Assembly (NCBI GenBank): GCA_903935205.1
Contig: CAIZQU010000080.1
Span: 1-56,348 of the forward strand
Source of the DNA: an uncultured cyanobacterium
GTDB taxonomy: Bacteria > Cyanobacteriota > Cyanobacteriia > PCC-6307 > Cyanobiaceae
DNA: 56,348 nucleotides
Direction of reading: 5' to 3'
In this document: piece by piece, positions 1-8,715 of the stretch
Layout: each line of letters opens with the position of its first letter
How positions within the stretch are numbered: position 1 is the stretch's first letter
Program-made: the position numbers and the translations under genes
Notes under the pieces: model-generated
What the model saw: only the letters and a program-made list of their open reading frames with translations
The model's database searches: none
What the model was told of the DNA's origin: nothing

Positions 1-174
1 AGAGAACGCCAGGCTGAAAGAGCTGAACGCCAAAGGCAGAGCCTTGCTGAGCTGCGTCGATCAGCTCTGCTTTCCGCCCGATTCCAGCTCGACCCCAGCC
101 CTGCCAACCGCCAGCGATGGCAAGCCTTCCTCGCCTTGATCACCCCCCAGCTGGATCAGCGGGGTGATGGCTGA
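1..174 (+). CDS. C-terminal end of an unidentified coiled-coil protein (5' truncated by window edge)
   Basis: Reading from base 1, an open frame continues to a TGA at 172-174 and gives the last 57 residues of a protein. The start lies outside the window. The first 20 or so residues are rich in Arg, Glu, Gln and Ala with heptad-like spacing, as in a coiled coil, and the tail carries an amphipathic stretch (RWQAFLALITPQLDQ). Some cyanobacterial Uma2-type and kinesin-like proteins end in a similar helical tail, but nothing here identifies the family. No function is assigned. Confidence 0.45.
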   Translation, partial: RERQAERAERQRQSLAELRRSALLSARFQLDPSPANRQRWQAFLALITPQLDQRGDG

Positions 175-632
175 GGCGGTAGCCGGCGAGGGCATGGCGG
201 CTGTCAAGCGACAGCGAAAACTGGTCCGGAGGCGAAGGAAAGAGGCGACTGAAAAGAAGCCACGGCGCGGTGGCCGGCTTGGGAGGCTCCGCTGAAGCTG
301 GCTCTGGAGCCGGGGCCATCGCACCCGTGGGCGGCGGCCGATCCAGAGCTCCAGGCGGAGGCGGCGGCCGCCGCCAGGCGCAGGCAGCTCACACCCGGTG
401 CCCAGCCCGATACCGCCCGATGGCCCGCCCGAAACCGCGAGGCGCCTGCGGCGCCAGGGGGGGGGGAAACAGCCCGGAGCCCGGGGCAGCGGCCTTCGGC
501 GGAGAAGGGGGCCAACAGGCTGGCCAAACCGCCAACAGCCGGAGCCAATCCCAAAGATCCTTAGGAAAACCCCTGACAGCCGCAAGCCAACAGCCAAGGG
601 TGAAAAAATCCAAGTGTTAAGGGATCAAGGGA
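175..632. other. Intergenic stretch without a convincing gene
   Basis: About 460 bases of very GC-rich sequence lie between the partial upstream gene and the end of the minus-strand conflict operon. Frames open on both strands here encode only Pro/Gly/Arg/Ala-rich low-complexity peptides, as expected for GC-rich noncoding DNA. The stretch holds a run of ten G residues near 457-466. I see no terminator with a T-run and no RNA gene. Confidence 0.5.
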
Positions 633-3617
633 TCAAGCGTTAAGAAAACGGCCCTGGGGGAGGCAACAGGCGCGGAAACCGAGGCCGTCGCTGCGGTCGT
701 CCGGGCGGAAGTTGCTGCGGCAAGCCGAGCGGCAGCTCCTGGGGTCGTTGAACCACGAGCCACCGCGCAGCAGCCTCCTTGCATCGTCGCCTGCGTTGTC
801 CTGAGCTTGTTGGCGATCAGCTTGGCGACCGGATCCCTCTCGCTGATCCCCTCCGTTCACCCAGGCGGTGCCATCAGCAGGCGCTCCCGTATAGCTGCGA
901 TGCCAATGATCCAGGCACCATTCCCAGACATTGCCGTGCATATCCCGCAGGCCCCAGGCATTAGCGGGGAACATTCCCACCGGGGTGGTCTGCTCCCGGT
1001 TGATGCCCTTGGAGCCCTTGGAGCCCTTGGCATAGCTGTACTTCCAATTGTAATTCGCCAGCTCCGGTGTGATCGTCTCGCCAAAGGCAAACGGGGTGGT
1101 CGTTCCGGCCCGGCAGGCGTATTCCCATTGGGCTTCGCTCGGCAGGGTGTAAGTGCGGCCGGTGCGTTGGCTGAGGCGGTGGCAGAATTCCATCGCCTCC
1201 AGCCAGCTCACACACTCCACCGGCCGATCATCGGTGCTGTTCTCCCCGGGCAACAGGCCCCTCTCGGGATTAGCATACCAATCACGAATTTGAAATCTGG
1301 AAGGATCCGGCTTCAGCTCCCTCCCCCAGCTCTCACCCGGCCGCTCCTGCCAGAGCGCCACCTCACGCCATTGCGCCTGGGTGATCGGCGTCTGGGCCAT
1401 GAAAAAGGTCTGGAGCTGCACCAGATGCTGGGGGCCTTCATCGCTTGAGCGCTCAGGTTCTGCCCGAGGTGAACCCATCTGGAAGCTGCCGCCAGGGATC
1501 TCCACCAGGGTGAGGGTGAGGGGATCGGGCCGCTCCGCCGTGGCAGCGAAGGAAAGACCGTCGCGCTGGAGGGGTTCGTGGAACGCCGAGGCGGTGGCGG
1601 TGGGCAGGGCGGCCCGGGCCGCCGCACCGCCCTGTCGTCTCACCTGGAGCAGGAAATCCCCCAGATCCGCCGGTGCCAGCGTCTGGAAGGCCACCTGCCG
1701 CAGCTCCAGCTCCTGCCATTGAGCCGTGGTGACCGTCACCCGCTCCAGGGGGGGCACCTTCGAGCTGGCGCGTGGCGGCATGGCCTGCATCGGGACCGTC
1801 ACCCGCTCCAGGGGGGGCACCCACAGCACCTGGGCGGTTGCAAAGGGCAGCTCCTCACTCTCCAGCCCCTCCAGCCAGGGCGCCGGCGGCGGTGGCGGTG
1901 GCGGCGAGCGGTGCCGCCAGCGCTGCTCCAGTTGCTCCGCCAGGGCCTCATAGCTGCCCCCCAGACCCCGCAGGCAGCTGGGCGCCACGGTGGCAAAGGC
2001 CCGCAGCAGCTCGGGATCCGCCTGGTCGTTGCCGTCCGGTTCGCGCAGCAACGCCTGAAAGGCGTCAACTCCCAGATTCAGGCTGCGGGCCACGAACTCC
2101 TGCACCCTGTCAAACACCGCCCGCCCCTGCCACCTCTGCAGGCCCTGGCGCAAGCGGATCCGCAACCGCTCATCCACCAGGCCGAGGCGCTGCTGATCCA
2201 CCGGTATCGGCGGGTCCGTCGCGGCGCTGGCCGGGACGAACAGGCCGCTGAACAACACCTCCGCCTGTTCCGCCACCGCATCCGCCCCGGCGCCGGCGGC
2301 CATCTGCCCATGGATCAGGCGCACGATCGGCAGGGTGATCACCGGCGCAAAGGTGAGCAGGGCCAGCAGGCGCCGCGCCCCCGCCGATGCGCTGAACAGA
2401 AACGCCGCCAGCAGGTCCTCGGTGTCGTCGTGGGCAGCGCCGTCGTCGCCTGAGGCCAGGCCACCAGGGGCGGCAGCCCGATCGGCCAGGCGACCTTCCA
2501 GGCGATAGGCCAGGGCGCTGCCCTGCCCTGAGCCGCTCAACAGGTGGGCGTAGGCGCTGAGAAACTCCTCCTGCAGCCGCAACACCGGCAGGGTGAGGAT
2601 TGCGGCCCCATCGCTCCCCGCCGGCTGGGGCTGGCGCGGCGGACCACCCTCCACCGGCTGCCAGGACAGCAGCCCATGGGGTCGCATCGGCAGGTCCGCG
2701 CGGATCCAGCCCGCCGCCTGTTCCGCCAGGGCCGTGCGCAGCCACAGCCGCTGGGGCAGCACCTGCAGCAGGGCCAGCGGCTGGACCGCCGCCCAGAGCT
2801 GCAGCAGCTCGGCCGCACGGCCATCAAACCAGGCGGCGGCCAGACCATCACTCACCACCAGCACCAAGGAACGTCCCCCCCGCTGGACCAATCGCTGCGG
2901 CGGGCAGGGGCGGCCCCGCAGATCGGTCAGGGTCAGGGTCCCATCCGGGCGGCTCAGCAGCTGCCAACAGCGCAGATCGCGCCAGCGAACCTGGCTGGCG
3001 AGCGCCCGCGGCAGCTCACGCCGCAACCGCCTCCAGAGCGCCATCGACGGGCTGCCATCGAACACCAGCTGCAGCTCCAGCCAGGGCTGACGGCGTTGCC
3101 GCAGGCGCGGCTGCCAAGGTGTCAGCTCGCAGCGGGCCCGGGCGATCGCCTCCACCGTGGCCGGCAGATCGAGCACAGAGGCCCTCCCCTGGACATGCCA
3201 GCGGTTGAGCGGCGCCAGGGCACGGCCCAGCAGGCGGGGTCTGGGAATCAAGGCGGTCTCGCTGATCCCCACCCGCGGGGCATGGAGGGGCCTGGGGCTG
3301 CCGGCCGTCAGCGGCTCCAGCAGGGCCGCGTCAGGTTCCGGGGCAACAACCGGCGGGACCTCCACCACGGGGTCTGTGGCGGCGGATTCCCCGGGACCGG
3401 AGGGGTCCGGTGGCAGCGCGGCTCCCCCAGGCTCCGCCGCCGCGGCCGGGTCGGGGGATGGGGAGCCGGGCATGGGCGCCGCGGGGGCTGGATGCTCCGC
3501 CGCAACGGAGCCCGCCAGCCAGAGCCAGTCGGCGATCTCAGCCGGCCTCCAGCCGCGGCGGCCGAGAACCTCCACCAGCAGAGCCCAGCGCTGCTGCTCC
3601 TGGGGCGCAGGGATCAC
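633..3617 (-). CDS. vWA-like (SAV_2336-type N-terminus) / formylglycine-synthase-fold protein of a VMAP conflict system
   Basis: A 994-residue protein with a GTG start; its GTGA overlaps the TGA of the upstream MoxR gene, so the two are translationally coupled. After a Pro/Ala-rich N-terminus comes a vWA-like domain (about 170-370) with the MIDAS-type motif DGSPS at 187-191 and a later LVVSDG strand. The C-terminal 300 residues are a sulfatase-modifying-factor (FGE/SUMF1, C-type-lectin fold) domain with IPGGSFQMGS, LPSEAQWEYACRAG, GNVWEWC, RGGSWFN and GFRACC. In true FGE the RGGSW segment carries two copper/active-site cysteines; here the first position is Asn and only the second aligns with Cys, so oxygen-dependent formylglycine formation is unlikely. 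A binding or structural role in the conflict system is more plausible. The linker holds a duplicated VPPLERVTV segment. Confidence 0.8.
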   Translation of the reverse strand: MIPAPQEQQRWALLVEVLGRRGWRPAEIADWLWLAGSVAAEHPAPAAPMPGSPSPDPAAAAEPGGAALPPDPSGPGESAATDPVVEVPPVVAPEPDAALLEPLTAGSPRPLHAPRVGISETALIPRPRLLGRALAPLNRWHVQGRASVLDLPATVEAIARARCELTPWQPRLRQRRQPWLELQLVFDGSPSMALWRRLRRELPRALASQVRWRDLRCWQLLSRPDGTLTLTDLRGRPCPPQRLVQRGGRSLVLVVSDGLAAAWFDGRAAELLQLWAAVQPLALLQVLPQRLWLRTALAEQAAGWIRADLPMRPHGLLSWQPVEGGPPRQPQPAGSDGAAILTLPVLRLQEEFLSAYAHLLSGSGQGSALAYRLEGRLADRAAAPGGLASGDDGAAHDDTEDLLAAFLFSASAGARRLLALLTFAPVITLPIVRLIHGQMAAGAGADAVAEQAEVLFSGLFVPASAATDPPIPVDQQRLGLVDERLRIRLRQGLQRWQGRAVFDRVQEFVARSLNLGVDAFQALLREPDGNDQADPELLRAFATVAPSCLRGLGGSYEALAEQLEQRWRHRSPPPPPPPAPWLEGLESEELPFATAQVLWVPPLERVTVPMQAMPPRASSKVPPLERVTVTTAQWQELELRQVAFQTLAPADLGDFLLQVRRQGGAAARAALPTATASAFHEPLQRDGLSFAATAERPDPLTLTLVEIPGGSFQMGSPRAEPERSSDEGPQHLVQLQTFFMAQTPITQAQWREVALWQERPGESWGRELKPDPSRFQIRDWYANPERGLLPGENSTDDRPVECVSWLEAMEFCHRLSQRTGRTYTLPSEAQWEYACRAGTTTPFAFGETITPELANYNWKYSYAKGSKGSKGINREQTTPVGMFPANAWGLRDMHGNVWEWCLDHWHRSYTGAPADGTAWVNGGDQREGSGRQADRQQAQDNAGDDARRLLRGGSWFNDPRSCRSACRSNFRPDDRSDGLGFRACCLPQGRFLNA

Positions 3618-4969
3618 GACGACATCAGCCCACCGCCGGGCTCCGGCGCCGACGGCGGCTCGCTGCGGAGGGGTTGGAGCAGCACCCGCCGCAGCTCCTC
3701 AACCAGGGCCATTGATGGTTGGGCCGCATTGAGATCCAGCATGTGGGCGAGATTGAGCAGCTGGTCGAGGGCCAGGCCATCGTCCTGCTCCTTGGCCGCC
3801 CGGTTGTCCTGCTCAAACCCATCGAGGGCCGCCTGCAGATGGGCTGGCGATCGCCGCCAGTGGCTGCCCACAATCGCCTGGAGGCTGGCGGGATCAGCGC
3901 TGAAGTCGGGCATCGTCACCCGCAGACAGCGGCGGTTGAAGGCCGGCGGGAAGTCCCGTTCGCCATTGCTGGTCATCACCACCAGCGGGAAGGCACAGCA
4001 CTGCACCTCGGCGCCGTAGACCGTGACCGCCATCGGGTCGCCATTGGCATCCAGATCAGCCGTGGCGATCTGGCGGGGGCTGACGGTGGGGTCGGCGGAT
4101 GCCTCCGTGGCACGGTCGCCCTGTGGCCCCTGCCGCTGGAGCAGCTGGTTGCGCTGGAGCTCGGCGATCGGGAATTTTCCCTCCTCAAACAGGTGCAGCA
4201 GTTCATTGGCCAGATTGAGATCTCCCTTGTCGATCTCATCGATCAACAGCACCCGCGGCAGATGCAGCGGCAGAAACGCGGTTCCCACCGGACCCAGACG
4301 CAGATAGTCCTCCACCGGGCGGCTCTGGGGCAGCCCTGACCCTGCCGAGGGATTCTGGGCAGGCTCGGCGGCTGTCTGCGGGGGCGCCGCCTGCAGCGCA
4401 GCGCCCTGCCTGGCGATCTCCAGATCCTGCAATCGGGCCAGCGGGTCGTAGGTGACCAGGGCATCGGCAAGCGTCGCTCCGGGCGACACCGACCACTCCA
4501 ACACCGGACCGAGACCCAGCCAGCGGGCCAGGACGTAGGCCAGGGTGGTCTTGCCGGACCCCGGTTGACCGGTGAGCAGCAGGGGGCGGCGCAGGCTGAG
4601 GGCCGCATTGACCGCCAGCACCAGCCGCTCGCTGCCAGCGCCGGCCGGCAACAGAAAACTGTCGGCGCGGCTGCGGGCCCGCTCATAGCGGCTGGCCGTA
4701 TCGGCCAGCATGCGCAGTTTCAGCCAGCGCTCCCAGGCCTCGTTTTTCCATGAATCGGGTAAGGCAGCGGGACTCAGGAAGCTGCGCCAGGGGGGGGCTG
4801 GATCGGCAGCGGGCGGATCGGGGTATTTCTCGATGGTGTAAGCGATCGGCTCGGCAGGATCAGCAGGGGGCGGCTCGGCGGGATCAGCAGGGGACCGCTT
4901 GGGCGGAAAGAATTTCTGGCAGTGCTTCTCGGTGGAGGCAAAACGCTGCCAGCTGGGGGTTTCGGTCAT
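3614..4969 (-). CDS. MoxR-family AAA+ ATPase of the VMAP conflict system
   Basis: A 451-residue ATPase. The N-terminus has a short PADPAEP duplication (residues 27-41), then a AAA+ core: Walker A GQPGSGKT at 134-141, Walker B VLLIDEID at about 240-247, sensor-1 region VVMTSNGERDFPPAF and an NRRC arginine-finger segment. MoxR ATPases usually act as chaperones that remodel a vWA-domain partner; here the partner is the next gene downstream, which carries a MIDAS-like motif. Start ATG at 4969 overlaps the stop of the hydrolase gene (ATGA), and its own stop overlaps the GTG of the vWA gene, giving a tight three-gene cistron. The middle (185-220) is a low-complexity insertion between Walker A and B. 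Confidence 0.85.
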   Translation of the reverse strand: MTETPSWQRFASTEKHCQKFFPPKRSPADPAEPPPADPAEPIAYTIEKYPDPPAADPAPPWRSFLSPAALPDSWKNEAWERWLKLRMLADTASRYERARSRADSFLLPAGAGSERLVLAVNAALSLRRPLLLTGQPGSGKTTLAYVLARWLGLGPVLEWSVSPGATLADALVTYDPLARLQDLEIARQGAALQAAPPQTAAEPAQNPSAGSGLPQSRPVEDYLRLGPVGTAFLPLHLPRVLLIDEIDKGDLNLANELLHLFEEGKFPIAELQRNQLLQRQGPQGDRATEASADPTVSPRQIATADLDANGDPMAVTVYGAEVQCCAFPLVVMTSNGERDFPPAFNRRCLRVTMPDFSADPASLQAIVGSHWRRSPAHLQAALDGFEQDNRAAKEQDDGLALDQLLNLAHMLDLNAAQPSMALVEELRRVLLQPLRSEPPSAPEPGGGLMSS

Positions 4970-6969
4970 CGGAGGGGGATGCGGAAGGAGGCGGTTCTGG
5001 CGTTGATCGGCGGGCGGTAGCGATGGTCTTCCCAGAAAAGCCTGCTCTGGCAGATGTAAGGACGAATCGCGGCAGCAAAACCATCCGATTCAGCCACTGG
5101 TCTGGCGCGACAGCGATGGAAGTTCTTCAGAAATTCGGGGCCACTCCAGGCAAGAATCAGATCCAGCGGATGGGGTCGCTCCTGATCGGCGCTGGCCTCC
5201 TTTCGCTCCGTCTCCTGCTGAACCTGATGCCAGAGGATCGGCACCCCCTGCGCCAGGAGGTGATGGATGCGCTGGCCATGGCCCCGGCCCGCGTCGGCGA
5301 GTCCTGCGGGCCAATCCAGGAACAGGGCATCGCCGTCAACCAGCTTGGCGTCGTAGGCATCCTGCTCCGTGGCATCCGCAGCGCCGCTGGCGATGCGATC
5401 AAGGAGATCGAGCGGCAGGTGATGTTGAATCGACCTGGGTCGATCAGGGCCGCCCACACGTTGATCTGGGGCGTTCCCGCCCCTGGGGGCATCGCTGATC
5501 GCAAGCCAGGCCAGATCGGCCAGAGGCGCGCACGGATCGGCGTCAAGAATCCCCTGCAGCCGCTTTGAGGCCTGGTTGAGATCATGGACGGAATCCTGCA
5601 GCGGATGCCGGGTCGACCCCACGGACCAGCGGGATGAACAGGCCAACAGCGCGGGCAACCCCCGATAGCGGGGTCGCCGTTTGCGAACCGCCCCATCCAG
5701 GCGCTGCAGAAAGCCGGCCAGCGCATCGCTGGCCAGCAGCTCGGCCGGGAGAAACAGAATCGGCAGCAGCTCAACGCTCCGGTCGCGTTCATCCAGCTCA
5801 GGGGCCTGGTTCAAGGCATCGATGTAGGTTGCGACCATCGCCGTGGCCAGGGGCGAGCCGACCTCGTCACCGCTGCCGGCGGCGGCAGGTCCGACCAGCG
5901 CAAACCCGCTGGCCTCGTCGGCGGGCCCATCGCTCACCCCAGCGGCCACAACAACATCCCGGGGCTGACCCTCCGCTCCCTTCTGCAGCCAGCAGCGCAG
6001 TGAGTAGCGCCGGCTCGTCGGGGCCGAGGGGCTGGCAGGCTCAGGCAGCGGCACCACAACCATCAACAGCCGGCAGAGGTCATCGGCCACCAGCCGGGGC
6101 TCCTGGCGCTGCTGCACCCGCAGCCCCTCCGCGGCCACGGGCGTTCGCAGGTGCTGGAGGCTGATGCGCAACTCATTCTGAATCTCTTTGTACGGCGATT
6201 CGTCCTTGCGAGGGGGCTTGGCAATCTGATTGTGATGGCGCGGAATGGCGACAGAGCTGGCAACGGCGCTCGTCAACGCGGATGCCGTATTCACGGTCTT
6301 GAACGGTTCCGCCCCGGTCTGGTGAAAGCTGAGGTTTTTGATCCCCAGAGCCCTGGCATTTCCCCCATACCACTGATCCAATTCGAGCAACTCTACATCA
6401 TTGAAACGAAGCTCGCGAATGCGCCGGTAAATGAGCCGGGAAATGATTGGAACCCTGCCCGCCACGCTCGCCAGCCGGCTGCCGGAATGGGGCGTGTCGA
6501 TGAAGACCACAACGCTGGTCGCTCTGAGAATGTGATTGGCGGTCCGCGCCTGTTCCGAGGTGCCATTGCGGTGGAGCTGGCAATAGCGAAGAAACTGCTT
6601 GACCACATTGCCGCCATCACTGTGGGCCACCCAATACAGCTCAGCAGCGTTGAAGCAATCAGGGTCTCCGAAAGTCGTCGCCGCACGCCTCATCCGCGTG
6701 ATCTCGTCCAGGAGATTGACGGCCAGTTCAGGACGCCTGATCGAACCCTGGGCGCCCCAGGTCGTCTTGTCCGACTCATGCCGCAACGTCCACACCCCGA
6801 TGGCGCTCAGGTCCGGATCGTCCAGCAGCCAATACAGCATCGAATCCCTGTCGTTGCTCAACTGACCCCAGCTTTTATAAGGATGGCCGCCAGCACCGTG
6901 GACAAACACCACATCAACCAGCCGATGGCGCCGCTGTGCAGTCGGTTCAACTGGTTCGAGCGACGTCAT
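4966..6969 (-). CDS. Alpha/beta-hydrolase fused to a VMAP-C-like domain (putative conflict effector)
   Basis: About 667 residues from the ATG at 6969 (MTSLEP); a longer start at 7035 is possible but adds only a Gly/Pro-rich leader. Residues 15-260 are a lipase-like alpha/beta hydrolase of the DUF676/PGAP1 kind: oxyanion loop HGAGG (24-28), nucleophile elbow AHSDGG with Ser117 (usually GHSxGG), the strand VVVFIDTPHSGS, and a late HHNQ as the candidate catalytic histidine. The C-terminal half has RYSLRCWLQKG, LPLDLL, a conserved VPILWHQV and a Trp-rich end, resembling the VMAP-C domain described in vWA-MoxR-associated conflict systems. It is the first gene of the operon. Known systems pair VMAP proteins with hydrolytic effectors; that this one attacks lipids or esters is inference. 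Confidence 0.72.
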   Translation of the reverse strand: MTSLEPVEPTAQRRHRLVDVVFVHGAGGHPYKSWGQLSNDRDSMLYWLLDDPDLSAIGVWTLRHESDKTTWGAQGSIRRPELAVNLLDEITRMRRAATTFGDPDCFNAAELYWVAHSDGGNVVKQFLRYCQLHRNGTSEQARTANHILRATSVVVFIDTPHSGSRLASVAGRVPIISRLIYRRIRELRFNDVELLELDQWYGGNARALGIKNLSFHQTGAEPFKTVNTASALTSAVASSVAIPRHHNQIAKPPRKDESPYKEIQNELRISLQHLRTPVAAEGLRVQQRQEPRLVADDLCRLLMVVVPLPEPASPSAPTSRRYSLRCWLQKGAEGQPRDVVVAAGVSDGPADEASGFALVGPAAAGSGDEVGSPLATAMVATYIDALNQAPELDERDRSVELLPILFLPAELLASDALAGFLQRLDGAVRKRRPRYRGLPALLACSSRWSVGSTRHPLQDSVHDLNQASKRLQGILDADPCAPLADLAWLAISDAPRGGNAPDQRVGGPDRPRSIQHHLPLDLLDRIASGAADATEQDAYDAKLVDGDALFLDWPAGLADAGRGHGQRIHHLLAQGVPILWHQVQQETERKEASADQERPHPLDLILAWSGPEFLKNFHRCRARPVAESDGFAAAIRPYICQSRLFWEDHRYRPPINARTASFRIPLR

Positions 6970-7123
6970 CCGTGAGCGCGCGGGGCAGGGCTGGGGCCAG
7001 GGCAACGCTGGTTGGCCACCGCCGCCATTCTGCACCGAATGGCTGGATCCTGGTTGGATAGCAGCGGGTTGGACAACAGCGCCGCGCCGCTGCTATCCCT
7101 GAGGCATTGCCCGGCCCGCCGCC

Positions 7124-7573
7124 ATGCCTGAGCACAGCCAACCTGCGACAAACAGCGGCCTGAGCGCCGAACAGCTCCTGATCAAGGATCTACAGCGATT
7201 CTGCCAACGCTTGAACCGTGGCGCCACCGCTCTGCAACTGCTCACCGTGCTCACCGCCCTGGCGGGGATCGTGCTGTCGCTGCTGGTGGCCACCTATACG
7301 GGCAGCACGGCCCTGGATGCGGCTCAGCTGAAACTCCTGGCCTTTCTCTCGGCGGTCTGCACAGCCCTCTACAGCGGCTTCCGGCTGCGCAGCAAAGCGG
7401 CCGATCTGCGCAGCGCCTTTCGCATCCTCAATGCCGACCTGATGCGCTACCGGATTGGCGACATCAGCGCTAGCGATCTGATCAAGACCTACCGGTTGGC
7501 AGAAGAAAGAATCGGCCAGATCGAGGTGGATGGCCTCGGCGACCGCAGCAGCACCCCGCCATCCCAAAGCTGA
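7124..7573 (+). CDS. SLATT-like two-transmembrane protein
   Basis: A 149-residue protein with an N-terminal helical segment, two hydrophobic helices at about 37-58 (ALQLLTVLTALAGIVLSLLV) and 65-84, and then a charged helical region with RSKAADLRSAFRILNADLMRYRIGD. This order (helix, two TMs, long cytoplasmic helix) matches the SLATT family, proposed pore-forming effectors of nucleotide-dependent conflict systems. It diverges from the VMAP operon with about 150 bases between the likely starts, which fits a partner role but does not prove it. No strong ribosome binding site precedes the ATG. Confidence 0.6.
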   Translation: MPEHSQPATNSGLSAEQLLIKDLQRFCQRLNRGATALQLLTVLTALAGIVLSLLVATYTGSTALDAAQLKLLAFLSAVCTALYSGFRLRSKAADLRSAFRILNADLMRYRIGDISASDLIKTYRLAEERIGQIEVDGLGDRSSTPPSQS

Positions 7574-7862
7574 GCACCGGGCTGCCGGAAGGTCCCGTCC
7601 ATCAGGGATCCCCAAGGCTGCTCGGGCCATGGGAGTGCGTCGTCGCCAGGGCTTGATCAGGCGGTGCAGCGTCGTTCAGCCGCCAATGGCCCGCTGAGAT
7701 CCCGACATTCAGGCAGCCCTGAAGCTGAGCGCCAGGGCTGCCACCGGCTGGCGCCCTGATGCCGTCACCCTGCCCGCTTGTCACCGGCCAGGCCCGGGTT
7801 GCCCAGGTTGCGCCAGGCTTGGATCGGCAGCCGCAGCGCTCCTCCTGATCCCCTCCGCCGCC

Positions 7863-8618
7863 ATGCCGCCGTTCCCCAACCCGGCCGGGACCGCCCTGGT
7901 TCCGGTGGCCGCACTCGCCGCCCTGATTCCGGCCGCCTTGGCCCTGGCGCTGGTTGTTGTGCTGCGGCCCGCCTGGGTGGTGCGGGCCCTGCTGGCGCCG
8001 CTCCTGAGCGAGGTGATCTTCTGCGGCGACGGCCGGCGCCGCGAACTGGCCCTGACGATCGACGACGGCCCCAGCCCCGGCAGCGGCGACCTGCTGGCCC
8101 TGTTGCGGGAGCTGGAGCTGCCCGCCACCCTGTTTGCGATCAGCGGCCACCTGGCCCAGGGTCCGCCCGGCTTCCTGGCGCAGGCCCTCGCCGATGGCCA
8201 TGGCATCGGCCACCACATGGACCGCGACAGCCTCACCGCCTGCCTTGGCCCCGCCCGCTTCCGCCAGGCCTTCGATCAGGCGGCCGACCAGTTGCAGCGG
8301 GCCGCCGCACCCCAGCAGCTGGCGTTGCGCTGGTTTCGGCCTGGCGGTGGCTGGTTTCGCGCCTCGATGCTGGCCAGCCTCCAACAACGGGGCTATCGGC
8401 TGGTGCTGGGGTCGGTCTTCCCGTGGGACACCTTCCACCCACCGCTGGCCTGGATGCGATGGTTCGTGCTCCACAACGCCCACCCCGGCGCGATCCTGGT
8501 GTTGCACGACCGGCCGGACACCCTGCCGGCAACCCTGGAGCTGTTGCGGCAGGTGGTGCCGGCCCTGCGGCAACGGGGCTATCGCTTCGTGAGGCTGGAG
8601 CGTCTGCTCAACTCCTGA
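7863..8618 (+). CDS. Polysaccharide deacetylase (NodB/CE4 family), membrane-anchored
   Basis: A 251-residue protein. The N-terminal 50 residues are hydrophobic (VAALAALIPAALALALVVVL), a signal anchor. The NodB domain follows: motif 1 TIDDGPS, motif 2 region GHHMDRD, motif 3 RWFRPGGGWFR, motif 4 around DTFHP and motif 5 VLHD. In motif 2 the usual His-x-x-x-His is His-x-x-x-Asp, so one metal ligand is changed to another potential ligand. CE4 enzymes remove N- or O-acetyl groups from cell-wall or extracellular polysaccharides with a divalent metal. It is convergent with cynS, with a strong GC-rich inverted repeat in the gap. Confidence 0.85.
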   Translation: MPPFPNPAGTALVPVAALAALIPAALALALVVVLRPAWVVRALLAPLLSEVIFCGDGRRRELALTIDDGPSPGSGDLLALLRELELPATLFAISGHLAQGPPGFLAQALADGHGIGHHMDRDSLTACLGPARFRQAFDQAADQLQRAAAPQQLALRWFRPGGGWFRASMLASLQQRGYRLVLGSVFPWDTFHPPLAWMRWFVLHNAHPGAILVLHDRPDTLPATLELLRQVVPALRQRGYRFVRLERLLNS

Positions 8619-8670
8619 AACGGCGGCGGCGCGGCCGCGGGGCCAGTCCTTCCTGCCAGTCCTAAGGCCA

Positions 8671-8706
8671 GCCCCAGCCCCTGCGGCACGCGGGCGAGGC
8701 TGGGGC
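8671..8706. terminator. GC-rich inverted repeat between convergent genes
   Basis: A perfect 9-bp inverted repeat, GCCCCAGCC (8671-8679) and GGCTGGGGC (8698-8706), sits between the convergent ends of the deacetylase gene and cynS. It lacks a T-run on either strand, so it may work as a bidirectional stabilising hairpin or as a poor intrinsic terminator. Confidence 0.4.
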
Positions 8707-8715
8707 CGGGCCGGC

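Noticed and set aside
61-597. Minus-strand frame of 178 codons at the left end
   Set aside because: It is Arg/Pro/Gly-rich and overlaps the real C-terminal coding end on the plus strand. No domain or start signal.
633-1530. Functional sulfatase-activating FGE with a sulfatase partner
   Set aside because: One of the two catalytic cysteines is missing and no sulfatase gene is in the window.
2544-4019. Long plus-strand frame opposite the vWA and MoxR genes
   Set aside because: It encodes Gln/Arg/Pro-rich sequence without family features. The minus-strand genes have clear motifs.
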